Shown here: positions 1 to 14,591 of the stretch, one piece after another
Layout: the number at the start of each line of letters is the position of its first letter
How positions within the stretch are numbered: position 1 is the first letter of the stretch
The notes under the pieces: generated by a model
What the model was told of the DNA's origin: nothing
Seen by the model: only the letters and a program-made list of their open reading frames with translations
Database searches by the model: none
Translations under genes and position numbers: made by a program
Assembly: GCA_023853785.1 (NCBI GenBank)
Contig: JAJIRX010000496.1
Span: forward strand, 558,001 to 622,000
Length of the DNA stretch: 64,000 bases
Reading direction: 5' to 3'
Source of the DNA: Psilocybe azurescens
Taxonomy: Eukaryota > Basidiomycota > Agaricomycetes > Agaricales > Agrocybaceae

Positions 1-451
1 CAGCACAGTCGACCCAGCCCACACTCCGATTATGTTGCTCCGTGTCGAGTCCGCCACGTTGAGATATTCCGAGGAACTTTGATATTTCATTTCCGAGTTT
101 GATGATAGCAAGGGCGGAATGCTTCGCTTTTGTTTCTAGATCTGGATCCTGTGCAGTTTTCTCCAGTTCGTTCAATATCTCGGCAACTGCTTTGCTTGTT
201 CCAATATCAGCCAACTCATCGTCGGAAACATCTGGAAAGATTTTGGAAACAAATTCATTATTCTCGGCAAAATGGAGTCGAGTTTTCAACATGTGCTTGA
301 TGTTTCTGAACATGTCCTTTGCTGTGGGTTGGCTGCTGCAAACATGAGGCGGAATCCAAGCGCTCATTTCATAGATTTCATTGATTTCCCTCATATCCGC
401 CTCATCGAACAGGTGTTTACGGTAAATTGAGTCTTCCCATTCAAACGACAT
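1..451 (-). CDS. FunK1-type fungal protein kinase, N-terminal part (runs off the window)
   Basis: The reverse strand is open from the ATG at 451 to the window edge, about 150 codons with no stop. The product aligns by eye with the first exon of the complete FunK1 gene at 3041-6300: both share a helical N-terminal region with patterns such as RLHFAENNEFVSKIFPDVSD here and RLHYATKKDFFAHIFPNITE there, then L/I-GNEI and a W-V/I-D-C segment. FunK1 kinases are a family expanded in Agaricomycetes; substrates are unknown. The catalytic part lies outside the window, so activity cannot be judged. The two genes look like diverged paralogues in the same orientation. Similarity to the neighbour is seen directly; the kinase assignment follows from that neighbour. 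Confidence 0.75.
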   Translation of the reverse strand, partial: MSFEWEDSIYRKHLFDEADMREINEIYEMSAWIPPHVCSSQPTAKDMFRNIKHMLKTRLHFAENNEFVSKIFPDVSDDELADIGTSKAVAEILNELEKTAQDPDLETKAKHSALAIIKLGNEISKFLGISQRGGLDTEQHNRSVGWVDCA

Positions 452-1245
452 CGGCTTCGTCAATTTATTTTTTCTAAGGTGAAACTGATGAATAAGGTCA
501 GATTGTCTGGACATAGGACATACTAGTCTACTTACATAGTAACACCCGAGTTTGTAGGAATGATGCGCGAATTGAATATTCACGTTGCTTGTGAGATTTT
601 CAAAGAACCTGCGCGTTTTGGGGGAGACACAGTGTATAATAGGTCCACAAGGCGCAAGACAGCCTTCGATGCCTGAATATGACAGTTTCGCGTTTCGTGA
701 GATTGTCTGGAGAACACGTTGAGGCTGAAGAAGTTAAAAGGACTGGAACCGATCTCAGTGAAAGGTTGGTTGATTGGGCTGGTTGGTTGAAGAGATTATC
801 GTAAGCCAAAGAGAAACGACAGGTTCGCAGCAAGAGTTTCAGATCTAACCTCTTCCAACGGAGAACGAGCGAACACACAATCTTTTAATGACTTCTATAC
901 ATAAGTTTTCCATTCAATCTACTTGGACAGTCAAGACATAGGCGGGTGCGAGAGTCACCTTGGGAGTCGTTGGGTGGGTTGTTTGATCGATTTAGTTTTA
1001 CGATGATGCGCCCAGGTGGTTAGTTGTCGATGCAACGGCACTGGGGAGAGTTCGAGTTCGAGGTTGTTGGTACAGTATTATATGAAGCCGAGAAGGTAAC
1101 GCCAACTCATGAATTCTGACATCCAATTAAGGAATTTGTTTCTTGACTAACAACTATGATCATGATTGGTTATAATTTGAGCATCAACCTTCACAAATCC
1201 ATCAGAATAACTCTTTCCAATACGCCGTTCTCCTTCACCATCTAC
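452..1245. other. Intergenic stretch, nothing supportable
   Basis: Upstream region of the first FunK1 gene. Only short open frames without recognisable content are present, and no repeat or RNA gene was seen. It should contain the promoter of the gene starting at 451. Confidence 0.4.
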
Positions 1246-1915
1246 TGCAGACGCAGATAACGTAGAATATGCTCTCGAATTACAGGATTTTCTCGCAGAA
1301 CTCTCGCAAGACCCAGAGCGGGAGGCGGTAGCGTCGGAAATTCAGGGTAAAGCTTCAGAAGTCGTTCTTCTGAATTTTTACCGCGATTCGTTGAAACCGT
1401 ACGTTCGCCCAGTCAGTCCTTCAATCGATCTGCGGAGACGACGCGGTTCGCCTTTGCGGCCACCTCTGAAGAATGGGAAGTGCTCGGCCCTGACTAGTCG
1501 GAGAGATGGCACTATCCGCTATGAAGTGTTGCTAAGGTGAGTCGTTGAATGCCTGCAATCTCCTTGTTTTCTAAAAGAATGGATATTTCAGTCATTCTTT
1601 ACCACACGACGACGTCTTGCTTAATGCCCTCGTGTCTCTCCCCAAAACATACACAAAGTCCTCCCCGCCGCAGCTCCAACTGCTCTCGAAATACATCAGA
1701 TCGTTCGGGGCGGATGCCAACCTCTTCGGATCTATTCTGCGGCCCTATATATCCGTGAGCGGCGTCGAATGGCTCGAAGATACTGTAAGTGTGTTTGACC
1801 GACTGCAGAATGTGCTGGACCGCTGTGTCGCGTAGTACGAAGACCGACTGAGCGCGGAGAAGGCGGGCGAGCTCGTCCGGGACGATGGGAAAGACGCAGT
1901 GGCCGTCAGCACACA
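1246..1915 (+). pseudogene. Unidentified gene fragment, three plausible exons, no start or end
   Basis: Three blocks read as one protein when joined at standard splice sites: about 1250 to 1535 (ends before gtgagt), about 1591 to 1783 (ends before gtaagt), and about 1833 to 1915. The product has a helical start (EYALELQDFLAELSQDPERE), a basic middle part, and a conserved-looking segment LLSKYIRSFGADANLFGSIL. I do not recognise the family. A TAA stop lies just upstream of the first block with no in-frame ATG between, and the third block runs into stops, so the gene looks truncated at both ends or has exons I cannot place. The third block overlaps an opposite-strand serine-rich frame (1745-2398). 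Both cannot be complete functional genes. Confidence 0.4.
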
Positions 1916-2398
1916 GTCAGTTTCTTCATCGGGGTAGACAAACTCTGAGATTTCAGGTATCACCTGTTGGTGCTGGATATGACCTAAAGCACTACGCGAG
2001 GATACGGCAGGAGGACCCGAAGATTTATGCGATATATTCTTATGAATGGGCGAATGCGGCTGCGACTCAGGCGACGGCGACGGCATATCCGGTATCAAGC
2101 CCTGCGGAGAGCTCACACTCGAAATGCTCTGACTTCTGCTCGACAGCGTGCCGACCCTCGAGCTCCCGACAGAGCGCGACGAGAGGGGTGCCGACCGCCC
2201 ACGGTTCTTCGCTTTGGCCTTGTCCTTCGCCCGTGTCCCCCCGGCCACGATCCCTAGCGTGTTCACCGTCATCATCTTTTGCAGCGTCGTCAACTTGCGC
2301 GTCAGCGCCTCCTCCGCATTGCGCTCCGCCTCCTCCTTGATCGCCTCCTCGTCTTCAGACCCGCTGTCCGAGCTCGGCGGCGGTATGCATGGGGTCAT
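1745..2398 (-). CDS. Possible serine-rich low-complexity protein fragment
   Basis: A 217-codon open frame on the reverse strand. The first ~130 residues look like real protein: an acidic/alanine helix (SEDEEAIKEEAERNAEEAL), then LTTLQKMMTVNTLGIVA, then a long Ser/Pro-rich stretch. The last ~70 residues lie opposite the third exon of the fragment at 1246-1915 and are probably antisense noise. The frame is closed immediately upstream of its ATG, so it could be an internal exon. Function unknown. Two convergent gene remnants, or one gene split by an inversion, would both fit. Confidence 0.3.
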   Translation of the reverse strand: MTPCIPPPSSDSGSEDEEAIKEEAERNAEEALTRKLTTLQKMMTVNTLGIVAGGTRAKDKAKAKNRGRSAPLSSRSVGSSRVGTLSSRSQSISSVSSPQGLIPDMPSPSPESQPHSPIHKNISHKSSGPPAVSSRSALGHIQHQQVIPEISEFVYPDEETDCVLTATASFPSSRTSSPAFSALSRSSYYATQRSSTFCSRSNTLTVSSSHSTPLTDI

Positions 2399-2549
2399 AC
2401 GACAACGACGACCCTATGTCATCAGAAATACGTTCAACTTTGTATCGCGATATCTTGAAATTCGGATAGTACGAGTAGCCAATTTGACCCGATGCTAAGA
2501 CTACTGCCCTCTCACAAAATCCTCTACTTGATCGCAAGCTGTTGATCAA

Positions 2550-3040
2550 CGATGCATGGCCTTTATAAGGGCTGAGTTATGCTTTTGAGGCTGTCGTCTG
2601 CTGTTAATAAGTAATATATGTATGCGGCGCTCGTGGGTTTCGTGCAGTTTTCATGGACCTTGCACTCAGTCCGTTCAGGCTGTAATCAAATGCTTAAGCT
2701 TAAGCACAAGTATTCGATTGACAATATATTGTATTGTTGCAAATTTCCTAACCAATCAGTAATAACAGTACGGCGATAGCAACATGCAAAAACATCGAAA
2801 ACAGGTAGTAGCATATGGTAGAATAAATCAAACAGCGTGGGTGGATTCCGAACACGATCTCGGAGTACAACCGTAAAAATGAGAACGAGCTTCGCGACGG
2901 TTGACGATTCTACTTACGAGCCAGCGGCCACTCGATCCACAGAGACGGGTACCGGTACAGGGACGAGTCCGGTGGGGTAATGTGGGTGCAGGCGGCCTTG
3001 GGGGTATCACTCGATCGACGACCTGGCAGAGCCTGAGGTC
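2550..3040. other. Intergenic stretch, nothing supportable
   Basis: 3' flank of the FunK1 gene on the reverse strand. No coding region or repeat is supportable here. Confidence 0.35.
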
Positions 3041-6000
3041 TCAGGCATCCGTTCTGCGTTTCTTCTGGGCCTTACCGTCACCCGAACCACTGGCACTAGC
3101 CCCCGGCGCGCGAAAGCTCCTCACCCGCTCCTTGTCCTTGTCCTTCTCCGGCGACAACCCATGTTTCGTCTGTTCGTTCTTCTCCGGCGTGCGCATGAAC
3201 GACGCCTCTGTGTCCTGAAGCTCGCCCGCGAACGCCGAAAATTTCTGTCGATATTCCATCGCGAGGTCGTAGCCCGGAATTGTGGGGGATTCGGATCCGA
3301 CTCGACATCTTGAAGAGTCTTGTCGATGAGATGGAGGACGATGTCGTGGATACAGTGGTACTCCCAACTTTGCCGGTAGGAGTAGGCAATGTGTAGGACC
3401 TGGGCCCACTTATATACAAGGGATTTGACCTTTTTAAATGTGGGGTGGACATGCTGTAACGGTAACGCATCCACATCTTCGATTGACTTGCGAACACTGT
3501 CAACAAGAAGACTTCTCTTCTTGCCGGAGAGGCTTGATCTGTTCTTGTCGGTGAAAAGGTCAAAAACACATTGAATAACTTCGGGATTGGCGTCGTCTAA
3601 TTCCTCCCGTCGCATGCCACCACCGCCTTGCCTCGTAATGATGAGGTACAATAAACATGCCATAAATGATTCGAGATCATGAACAGCATGATGAACGACA
3701 GGCTTCTTGCCGTCACGAAATTCAATGTAGGCAGTTGACGGAGACAAGAGCTCGCAGCTCATGAAAGGATATGTCCCCTAGTAATAACGAAACGTCAGAT
3801 AACCTACAACTTCAGAGTAAAACTAAAAGAAACTCACAGTGTGCGAATCGCTTTTATCCAAAGAGTTAGGCTCAAAATCCGGTCTCCTTCCAAGGTCCAA
3901 CTAGAAACGTGGTAATCAACCAAGGATCAGCTCATTTATACACATCAAATACCCCGATGCACATACCCGCAATTCCAGTGCCGGACTGAGTGTTTTGGCT
4001 TGGAGTGCAGCATAATCATATGCATCTACATCATCATACAGAGCATAGGCTTTTTCAGACATAGATTTAATGTCGAGATATTGAAAATGTTTCTGTTTCG
4101 CCAAGGTAAACCTCAAGGCTCTTGCCATCTCTTCCCAGAGTTCTTTATAGCCACTGGCAGAAGTATCGTTAGGTGTTAATGTTTTCCACTTTTGTGTGTA
4201 TTTTGCGTGATCGAGATCGATGAGCTTCCCTTGTGCGTTCTCCCAGGTGTAGGTCTTGGTATTTTCGTCAAACTTTGGACAGATAATGAGGTTTCCTAGG
4301 CTGACATCGCCATGGAGAACTCCAGCCATGTACAGATCCTTGTGTTCTGAAGTCGAAGTCAGTGGAATTGTACATTGCTATAATAATACAACACAAACAC
4401 TCACATTGGATGGCATCTTTGAAGAACTTGAGAAGTTCAGCCACGGTTGTAAACATCCTAATTGGGATGCCTGGCGACCGCAGACATGTGCGCGAGAGAG
4501 ATCGATTCTGAACTGGAATCGGAGACTGATCATGCTGCCTGTCGTCTGGGGTGGGCAGGTCGAGCGGCCGAGATTTGTCGTTCCCTTCGCTATGCGTTTC
4601 ACTCTGCCTGGAACTTGGGACTTGATGAGGAATGTACTCTAACCCCTTGCGGCAGTAAGAGGCGATGGTGACATTTTTATTTCCGATTCGGACATCTTCG
4701 AAGCTTTCTAATTCAGTATCTTGGAGACCTAATTTCCACAGGCGACCTTCATGAATGTTTCTGTGGTTGTTGACGGTCGAAAGAATATCAATATTTCCAG
4801 ACTCGAGATTTGTCTCGTCTTCTATCACTCTCCAACTTTGTTTCAGTATGTAGATCTAGCGCAAAGGCTGAGTATATATGCAAAAAAAAACCAGTAAAAT
4901 TCAACATACCTTTCCTGATGGGTCATGAAGCTTTACAGCTTTCCAAATCATAGCAGCTCTGCCGGACATGGCAAAGATACTTGCACCACTGAGTAGCTCT
5001 GCCAAAACATACCACTCTCTGTCACGAGAGGGTGAAGATGATGGCATAGATACAGCCCAAAGGTCCGTTCGGATGATGTCAGAGGTCCATTCAAATTCAC
5101 GTTGATAAGAATGTATAAAATCATTTTCAGTAAGTTTAGACAGATGTGCTGGCGGTGTCTGCGCCTTATAAAGTTTTATGGTGGTGTCCCATCCTAAATG
5201 TTCAACATCTCCTTGAGCCAAGAACATCAAAACATGGAGAAAGTCACGGCGTCCCTTATGTTAATGAGGTTAGCTGAAGGCAGTGCCTAGAGAAAAGACA
5301 AAACTGTACCTCAGATTGTGATATGTCACTGAAACCATCTGCTGCCAATACACCCGCCCGATCGACAAGAAATAGCCTAAGCTGTCTCTTACATAGAGTA
5401 AAGCAAATCACAAACAGCCGATCTGGTTGTTCTTGAAGAATCATCCGACAGTGGGTCACAACTTGGACCCGACTATCATTCACACTTTTGTCGTCATTGT
5501 TGCGCTTGATTTCCGACACAACAAAAAATTGGAGTCCAAAAAAGATGCCGGGCTTTTTTCTACAGAGGAATGTTAACATAAAGTAATGATGAATGTAGCA
5601 AGCACCTCTCACGAATTTTGTCCTGAGTTCTCCCTTTTGAAAGTTACAGTTGATCAGCCACAGTAACTTTAGGAGAAGATAGTTTACTTACATATTCATT
5701 TTCTAGAGCTGTTCGGTTCTCCGAATCACGCTTTCCTAGATTATCAATCTCATCCTTGCATCGCACCATCTCCTCCCCAATGTTTGCAAGATGCTTACGA
5801 CTGGCCTTGCTTCTAATGACCAGTCCTACATCTGTCCGAATTCGTGCATCCTTGGCCTCAGACGAGGATGGTGTATCATTAGAGCAGTCGATCCAGTCGA
5901 GGTGCATTGTACTACCGTCATGTCGCTTTCGGAGGGAGCTTACAATGTCATTTCCGAGGCCGACGATATGAGGGTAATAATATTTCTCGAGGGTGTTGGA

Positions 6001-6300
6001 ATCTTTCGCCAGTTTTTCTAATTCTCTGAGCGTTTCCTGAACTGTATTGCGTTTCTCGATGCTATTTAAAACATCTTCAGTAATGTTGGGGAAGATATGA
6101 GCAAAAAAATCTTTCTTCGTGGCATAATGAAGTCGAGCCTTGAGCTCCTGCCCGACATCTTTATGGAATGCGCCAGAAGATTGATGACTGTTTAGTGTAT
6201 GCACGAGCCTATCACGTTGAGAATTTCTGAGACCAGACGCCATTGTTGAAAGTAAGAAAGATACCTGGGGGTTGAGACGAAAGGAAGTCCAGGTATTCAT
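3041..6300 (-). CDS. FunK1-type fungal serine/threonine protein kinase
   Basis: Eight exons on the reverse strand fit GT-AG sites: 6300-5692, 5622-5606 (17 nt), 5559-5310, 5254-4910, 4855-4405, 4346-3967, 3900-3838 and 3777-3041. They give about 950 aa. Kinase marks are the catalytic loop HGDVSLGN (near residue 570; the family has H-x-D-x-S-x-x-N), a metal-site equivalent LIDLDHAK, then GTYPFMSCELL and HAVHDLESFMACLLYL. The last two motifs are typical of the FunK1 family of Agaricomycetes, whose substrates are unknown. The C-terminus is basic (KKRRTDA). The reading frame breaks once in the last exon at a G5 run (3284-3288, C5 on the coding strand). One additional base there makes the coding length an exact multiple of three and joins two conserved halves. 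The start could also be the ATG at 6243. Confidence 0.88.
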
Positions 6301-6794
6301 AGGAATTTGACTCAGAGAACATCAACGTCGTGGCTTTCTTGTTTTCTATATCAGGACATCAGCTTTATCGATGAAAGATAATGGGAGCATGACTCACCGA
6401 TTTATACACACAAATGCACGAACACTAGCGTTGTGTGTGTGATATACTAAAAATCGAGTCGTAGTTTCAAAGGACACAAGGGTTGCCAGACCGGTATAAG
6501 CAGATGGACAAGTTTTGTAAGACAGCTCCAGAGTGGTCAGATCCTGCCCTTTGTGTAGTAGCCCAAGGATAATGCGTAAAGGCACGGCGTCAATTGTCGT
6601 TCAACGTGAACCAACAATGGTTGTACACAACTTCTACGTGCAAGCTCTGATTGGAAAGCTAATTGAGGACTCCGGGCCGGCTCAACAGCCAGTTTGCACA
6701 TGATTGGTAACGCCTTCGTTCACCACTTGAAGCTGCAGGCAACACCAGCTTAAGTCTAACCAAACGCGCCTTAACCAAGTCTACTCCCCACAAA
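6301..6794. other. Divergent promoter region between FunK1 and SNRNP40
   Basis: The FunK1 gene reads left and the U5 40K gene reads right from this interval, so it should hold both promoters. A 63-codon reverse frame at 6394-6585 was not accepted as a gene. No clear TATA box was recognised. Confidence 0.4.
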
Positions 6795-8271
6795 ATGTCA
6801 AAAGAGGTCTTTCGCCACCTCCGTCGGGGGGAGTAATCATTAAGCGTGCCAAAGCCTCGCCTCCACCTTCGAATCAGATCGCTATTTCTTCATCGAATGA
6901 TGACCGGAACAAGGGACTTATTCGCACTGTGCAGCGGACGAGTAATTTAGATGCACCTATTGTCAGTCTCGCAGGGGCACATTCGGTACGTTGTTGGTCG
7001 TGTTCAATATGTATATGTACCCAAGAGGATACTAAATTTTTATTGTTGAATTTACGCAGGGTGAAATCACAAGCTGTAGATTTGATCCTACGGGGCAGAA
7101 TATCGCTGCATGCTCGACAGATAGAAGTATTTGTGCGTAACCCACCCTCCCTGACATATCCCCTATCTCTTTCTATGGATCTAAATTGGTTACCTTTTAC
7201 CTTCACAGCCTTCTGGCGGACCTACGCGCCCAACACAAATTATGGCCTTCTCTCCAGCCACGCAAAAGCTCCCATTCTCGACCTCCAATGGTCCCTTTTC
7301 TCCCCGCTCATCTACACCGTATCTGCTGATCACACTCTCTGCATGACTGACGTGACCACCGGCCAACGCACCAGAAAGATACGCGCCCACCGCGAAATCA
7401 TCAACGCGGTCGACCGCACCATGGCCAGCGGATCAGGTGTCGAGCTCCTGGCTACTGGCTCGGACGACGGCACGGTCAAGATCTGGGAAGGAGGCGAGGA
7501 CGCAGGCAAGAATGCGGTGGCGACGTTCGAGATAGGGTGTCCCGTCACGAGCGTGTGCTGGAGCGCCGACGGGAACAGCGTGTACATCGGCGCCATCGAC
7601 AATGAGATCCATGTGCGTTCAAATTTTGCACTTTGTTGTAATGTTGCAGACAAATATATTGAGCTCATCCCACTTTTTCTTCCTTTCTTTCCTATAGGTC
7701 TATGACCTCCGCAAAGGCGAGCAGATTTCATCTCTGATGGGACTGACAGATACCCCCACCTCACTATCTCTCTCTCCCAACGGAAACTTCCTCCTTTCAC
7801 CCTCTCTGTCCTCTCAGACGATCGTCTGGGACGTACGTCCGTTCTCACCCACTCCATCGCGGATACATCGCGTCTTGCAAGGCGCGCCAGCTGGCTTCGA
7901 AAACACCCTTCTGCGAGGTGCATGGAGCAAAGACGACGGAGGCAAGCGCGCCGCTGTAGGCGGTGCTGACAGGATGGTGTGCATCTGGGACGTGGATAGT
8001 AGCAAGATCCTGTATAAGGTCAGATTTTATCGCTAATTAAATCTTTCGAAAATCGAAAATATCTTTTAACGACTGTTTTCTTCTCAGCTTCCCGGGCATA
8101 AAGGAACAGTCACATCTGTCGATTTCCATCCTAAAGAACCTATTAGTACGTCTTATCTTATTCATGTCAGAAATTCCATGCGTCCTTACACCCACCACCC
8201 GTTCAGTTCTTACAGGAAGCAAAGACGGAACAATGCTACTGGGCGAAATTGAAGCAGGGCTCGCCATATAA
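6795..8271 (+). CDS. cwf17: U5 snRNP 40 kDa WD40 protein (SNRNP40 / cwf17 orthologue)
   Basis: Six exons: 6795-6985, 7060-7132, 7209-7612, 7698-8018, 8088-8145 and 8207-8271. The product is about 370 aa. A short basic N-terminus (SPPPSGGVIIKRAKASPPPS) precedes a seven-bladed WD40 propeller with WD-type blades, e.g. CSTDRSIS-WRTY, LLATGSDDGTVKIWE, AAVGGADRMVCIWDVD and a final ILTGSKDGTMLLGEIE. The family sits in the U5 snRNP and contacts Prp8 during pre-mRNA splicing in the nucleus. The expected start is ATG-TC, but the frame breaks right after it at an A4 run (6800-6803): the annotated ATG runs into TAA after 13 codons. One additional A restores the whole frame, and the total then becomes divisible by three. 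The assignment rests on blade order and the family-typical N-terminal and blade 1 text. Confidence 0.9.
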
Positions 8272-8717
8272 TCATTTCCCTGTCCATCCCACTTGTCGTT
8301 ATTTGTATATTATTCATCTCATATAAAAATAAATGCTGGGCCCCTGTCCATTCATTCGATTTATTCTCGCTATATATCATACACAAAAGCAGCGATTAAA
8401 ACACATTGAAAAGTGGGAGACAGGACGAGGACGTGGGTGAGGATTATGCGATGAAACCAAAAGAAAAGAATGTTTTCCATCTAATGTGATTGGTGATATA
8501 GATAGATAAATACAGACAGAGCGAGTTGTGCACTTATGAATATGTGGATTGTAGTGAGTAGGTAAGTTTAAGTAGTTGTGAGAAAGCGATGCATCCGAAG
8601 GGCCATGAGGCCTCAGGTAAGGTATGGAGGTTCTTCCATTCGAGCAGGTAGTGCCTTGTGTAAGGCCTTGAAGTGGGAGTCTGAGGCGCAGAGAGCTCAA
8701 GAAATGAGCTGACGAGA
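8272..8717. other. Convergent 3' region between SNRNP40 and CUL1
   Basis: The two genes converge here. Only untranslated, AT-rich sequence is evident, including polyadenylation-like AATAAA-type text near 8330. Confidence 0.4.
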
Positions 8718-11534
<2,817 letters not shown>

Positions 11535-12096
11535 GGTAGTCGTAAGGAGAGTAAAAATCCAGTTAACGTGACTCAAATTAGCGGCAGTGGTTTATAACGG
11601 TACCGCCACGCCTCCTATCCCACGCGCCGCGCTCGTTTCTTTTCCCTGATTTATAACAACGGCGCTTCCCGCAATGTGGCACATAGACAATCACAAGAGC
11701 TGTGGCCCGGTATGTTGTCCAGTATCGCACAATAGAATGGGCCCTGCTTCTCCGTGTAACAAAAAGCCCCGGAAAGACCTCATAATTTATGCCGTCGGTT
11801 GAACTTAGACTCGGCGTGCTATTTAATCCCAGTTGGTCCCTTTGCCATATCTAGATCACGGTGTGCTTTCGACGCCACACTCTCATCACTGACAGGAGTG
11901 TTAGTTGAGAATACCCACCTATATGATTTGGCCTTATACGGAAAACGGCCTCCAGGGCCTATGCGACTACAATTGGGGTACTTACCATGCAGGAGCCATC
12001 AGCCGATTGCGTGCCTAGGTCATGCTCACTTGTTCTGTACAATGCAAGTAGGCTGCATCTTCAATTCCTTCCACATTACTCGTATTCTCTGGTGAA
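11535..12096. other. Upstream region of CUL1 and of the DUF4470-family pseudogene
   Basis: Divergent promoter interval. A 98-codon forward frame at 11799-12095 has no recognisable content. Nothing else can be supported. Confidence 0.35.
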
Positions 12097-14177
12097 ATGG
12101 CCCATCCTTTGGTATAGATGAGGGCATCTATACGGTAGGAAATACACCACCAATCTGCCTTACTCTCCTGAAGAAAGTGTGGAGATTCTTCTCTTAGGAT
12201 GTGGAGATCCACGGTTCATATCGTTTACCACTCACCATGATCATGCTCCTGGTAAGTTTTGCTCTTGAATCTTTACAGGGTCCAGCTGAAGATTACCGTC
12301 ACTTGGATATCACTTGTCGTGATTGGGAGCCAGCTATTCTTGGTATGGAGTCTTACAAACACATAACTCCATGTCTAATGACTTCTGTTCAACATGAAAC
12401 ATATTTCTACTCACAATGGCCGCAGATAGTATTTTGACCTCCACGACATGGATATTCTACCACCTTTCCCTAGATCAAAAGGAATACAGCACTCTGTTAT
12501 CACACTGTCGTAACCTGGTTAGATCCTCGGCTGACATGAAGATGTGGAAGGCTTCCAAGTATGGTGGCTACATCCGCTTCTGTACGGACTTATCTTTGTC
12601 TGAAGTGCGACGACATTGGGCATTGTACATAGAATCCGCCATTTTACCAGAGGAGAAACAAGCGATCCGTGCATCTGTTGAATCTGGAATGAAATACGTA
12701 CGGGACCAATTCCAGGATAATGCCATTCTCACCAGGGTAAGATCGGCTAGTCCCCCTTTCATGTGTTTCGCGAAGAAAGCCATGAAATCTCACACTGCAT
12801 ATTGGTCGACAGGCACCACGAAATTTGGTTCCTTTCCGGTCGTTACTCTTCCACGCTTTAACCCAACCTTTCTCTATTCGGTATCAGGGAAAAAATTCTC
12901 TGTACACTGTGGAACGGAACCATTGATAGCTTTCCATCTGGCGCCTGCCTTGATTCACATCAAAGATGTTGAGTCGTTAACGTCTAATATGAAAAATGCC
13001 ATGAGAATTGCTATGGACCAATTCACGCTTTGGTGTTCTGCCTTTCGGAGGAGGATATATGCAGGTTCTGCCATCAACCTCAAGATAGGATTCCACGTCG
13101 GTGAATCATTGGCGTTTTGTCAAGCACTTCTCCTCTGTCAACGTAGCAAGGTCACAAAATCCGATATCTACACATCTTAGTGGGGTGGATCACAGATTGT
13201 CCTCGACGAGAATGATTGATCAGGATATTCAACTTTAGCTCCCCTTCAACACTATCGATACTTCCAATATAACACACCATGTAAGACTTCTGAATCTCTT
13301 GACAGTTACAGTCCCATTACTGCAAAGAAAGCCTTGGGCTGTCATCCACACAAACTCTCTCGTGCCAGAAAGTTCTGATAGTTTTTACACCTCCAGCTTG
13401 ATCGCGCGTGCCTGCTATAATATTCCGACAATTTCGTTGGCATTAGGAATTTCTCCATCTCCGTGCCTCTCTCATTTACCACTATATCCAACAAACATGA
13501 AATACAAACCTCTGCCCTGGTGTCTACGCCTTCGCCATCTATACGAATACACTTCCTGGAAAATCCCGACAACCCTCATCTCAGGCTCGGAGCATGGCCG
13601 AACTGCAGCTGATATGCAGACGCCAATCGTTCAAGAATGATTGCTAAACGACTTCTTTTTCACTTAAATTGGCTGCTGTTTGAAGAAGAGGATCTTAATT
13701 CATGCCACGCTTCTCGTTTATGACTGTGGGGGATATCTCATTACACCAGAAATAGCATGGTTGCACTATGTAATGGCAGTTTTTAAGGAAAGGCTCCAGG
13801 GAGACTGGAACGCTGTCATCAATGCATTGGATATTCTTCAGAAGTCCGAGCATGCTCACATCAACTATCAAGACTTTGTTTGCCAGCTCTACCTCCGCGA
13901 TGTCTTCGTGATGGATTCCATGAAACCAACCAAAGATATCCTCAAAGTTCTTGAAGACATGAATGTCAACAAGCTTTGGACACCCATTCTCCGATGCCAT
14001 TCTCAAGCTCAAACTGATCTTGGTGAAACTCATAACGTTTATTCTTCCATTCGTCCCATTTTTGGATATATTGTTGTGTCCACAGACTCGTCCATCTCCA
14101 TCAACGAAGACCTACGAGGATGGGATGGAGATTCTGATTTGATAGTCTCTTCTACTTTGAAGTCGCAACCCGTCTGA
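12097..14177 (+). pseudogene. Decayed DUF4470-family protein gene
   Basis: Family text can be followed across the region in shifting frames: MAHPL at 12097, then GNTPPICLT, EILLLGCGDPR (the DUF4470 hallmark), LDITCRDWEPAIL, then a long open part at 12416-13180 (TTWIFYHLSLDQ, ASKYGGYIRFCTD, RRHWALY, FNPTFLYSVSGKKFSVHCGT), then PLLQRKPWAVIHTNSLVPE and finally 13680-14177 (INYQDFVCQLYLRDVF, KVLEDMNVNKLWTPIL, SSIRPIFGYIVVSTD). These proteins are common in Agaricomycetes, often with a MYND finger, which I do not see here. Their role is unknown. Damage includes an early TAG after MAHPLV, a frame change near 12150, TAG at about 13180, TGA shortly after, and several further shifts. It is clearly a pseudogene with ancestral length of roughly 700 residues. 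Confidence 0.8.
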
Positions 14178-14224
14178 ATAAATTTTCAATGCACATAACC
14201 TCTCATAGTTCTAAGGACCGTGGA

Positions 14225-14447
14225 GGTGTAAGCCTGACGCCCCAGTCTTACCACAGCCCCTTTTCCATATTATCTTATCTTCTACATTTACGTACACGTG
14301 ACTGCGATACACAACCTTTCCTTTGACAGCGACTTTTCTCTCTTGACGCACCGTACACATCTGTAATCCAGTCAGTCTTTCAATCGATATACATTGTGTC
14401 ATTTTCCGCGTGACTCTCAGTGAGCCCTGCGACACCAGGCTTTCAGG
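14225..14447 (+). repeat. Dispersed repeat, copy 1 (related to 51590-51806)
   Basis: About 220 bp recur at 51590-51806 in the same orientation with roughly three-quarters identity by eye. Anchors shared by both are TATCTTATCTTCTACATTTA, CGTACACGTGAC, ACGCACCGTACACA, CCAGTCAGTC, ATCGATATA and CCGCGTGACTC. No coding content or terminal inverted repeat was recognised. It could be a non-autonomous element or a fragment of a larger transposon. Confidence 0.65.
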
Positions 14448-14591
14448 AGGCCGGCTAACAATCCATTGCCCTTTCGCCCTGTTTACCGCCAACATCAGAA
14501 AATTGTGGAAAATTCTATCGGGCATTATGAACACCCAAAATGCGTTGTAGATGACCATCTGCGTTATGAACTGGTAATCATATTATCGGCC

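Noticed and set aside
600..878. 92-codon reverse frame
   Set aside because: No motifs or splice context; lies in the upstream region of a kinase gene.
7330..7923. 197-codon reverse frame
   Set aside because: Antisense shadow of the well-supported SNRNP40 exons.
14211..14558. 115-codon reverse frame
   Set aside because: Coincides with the dispersed repeat 14225-14447, and the copy at 51590 does not preserve it.
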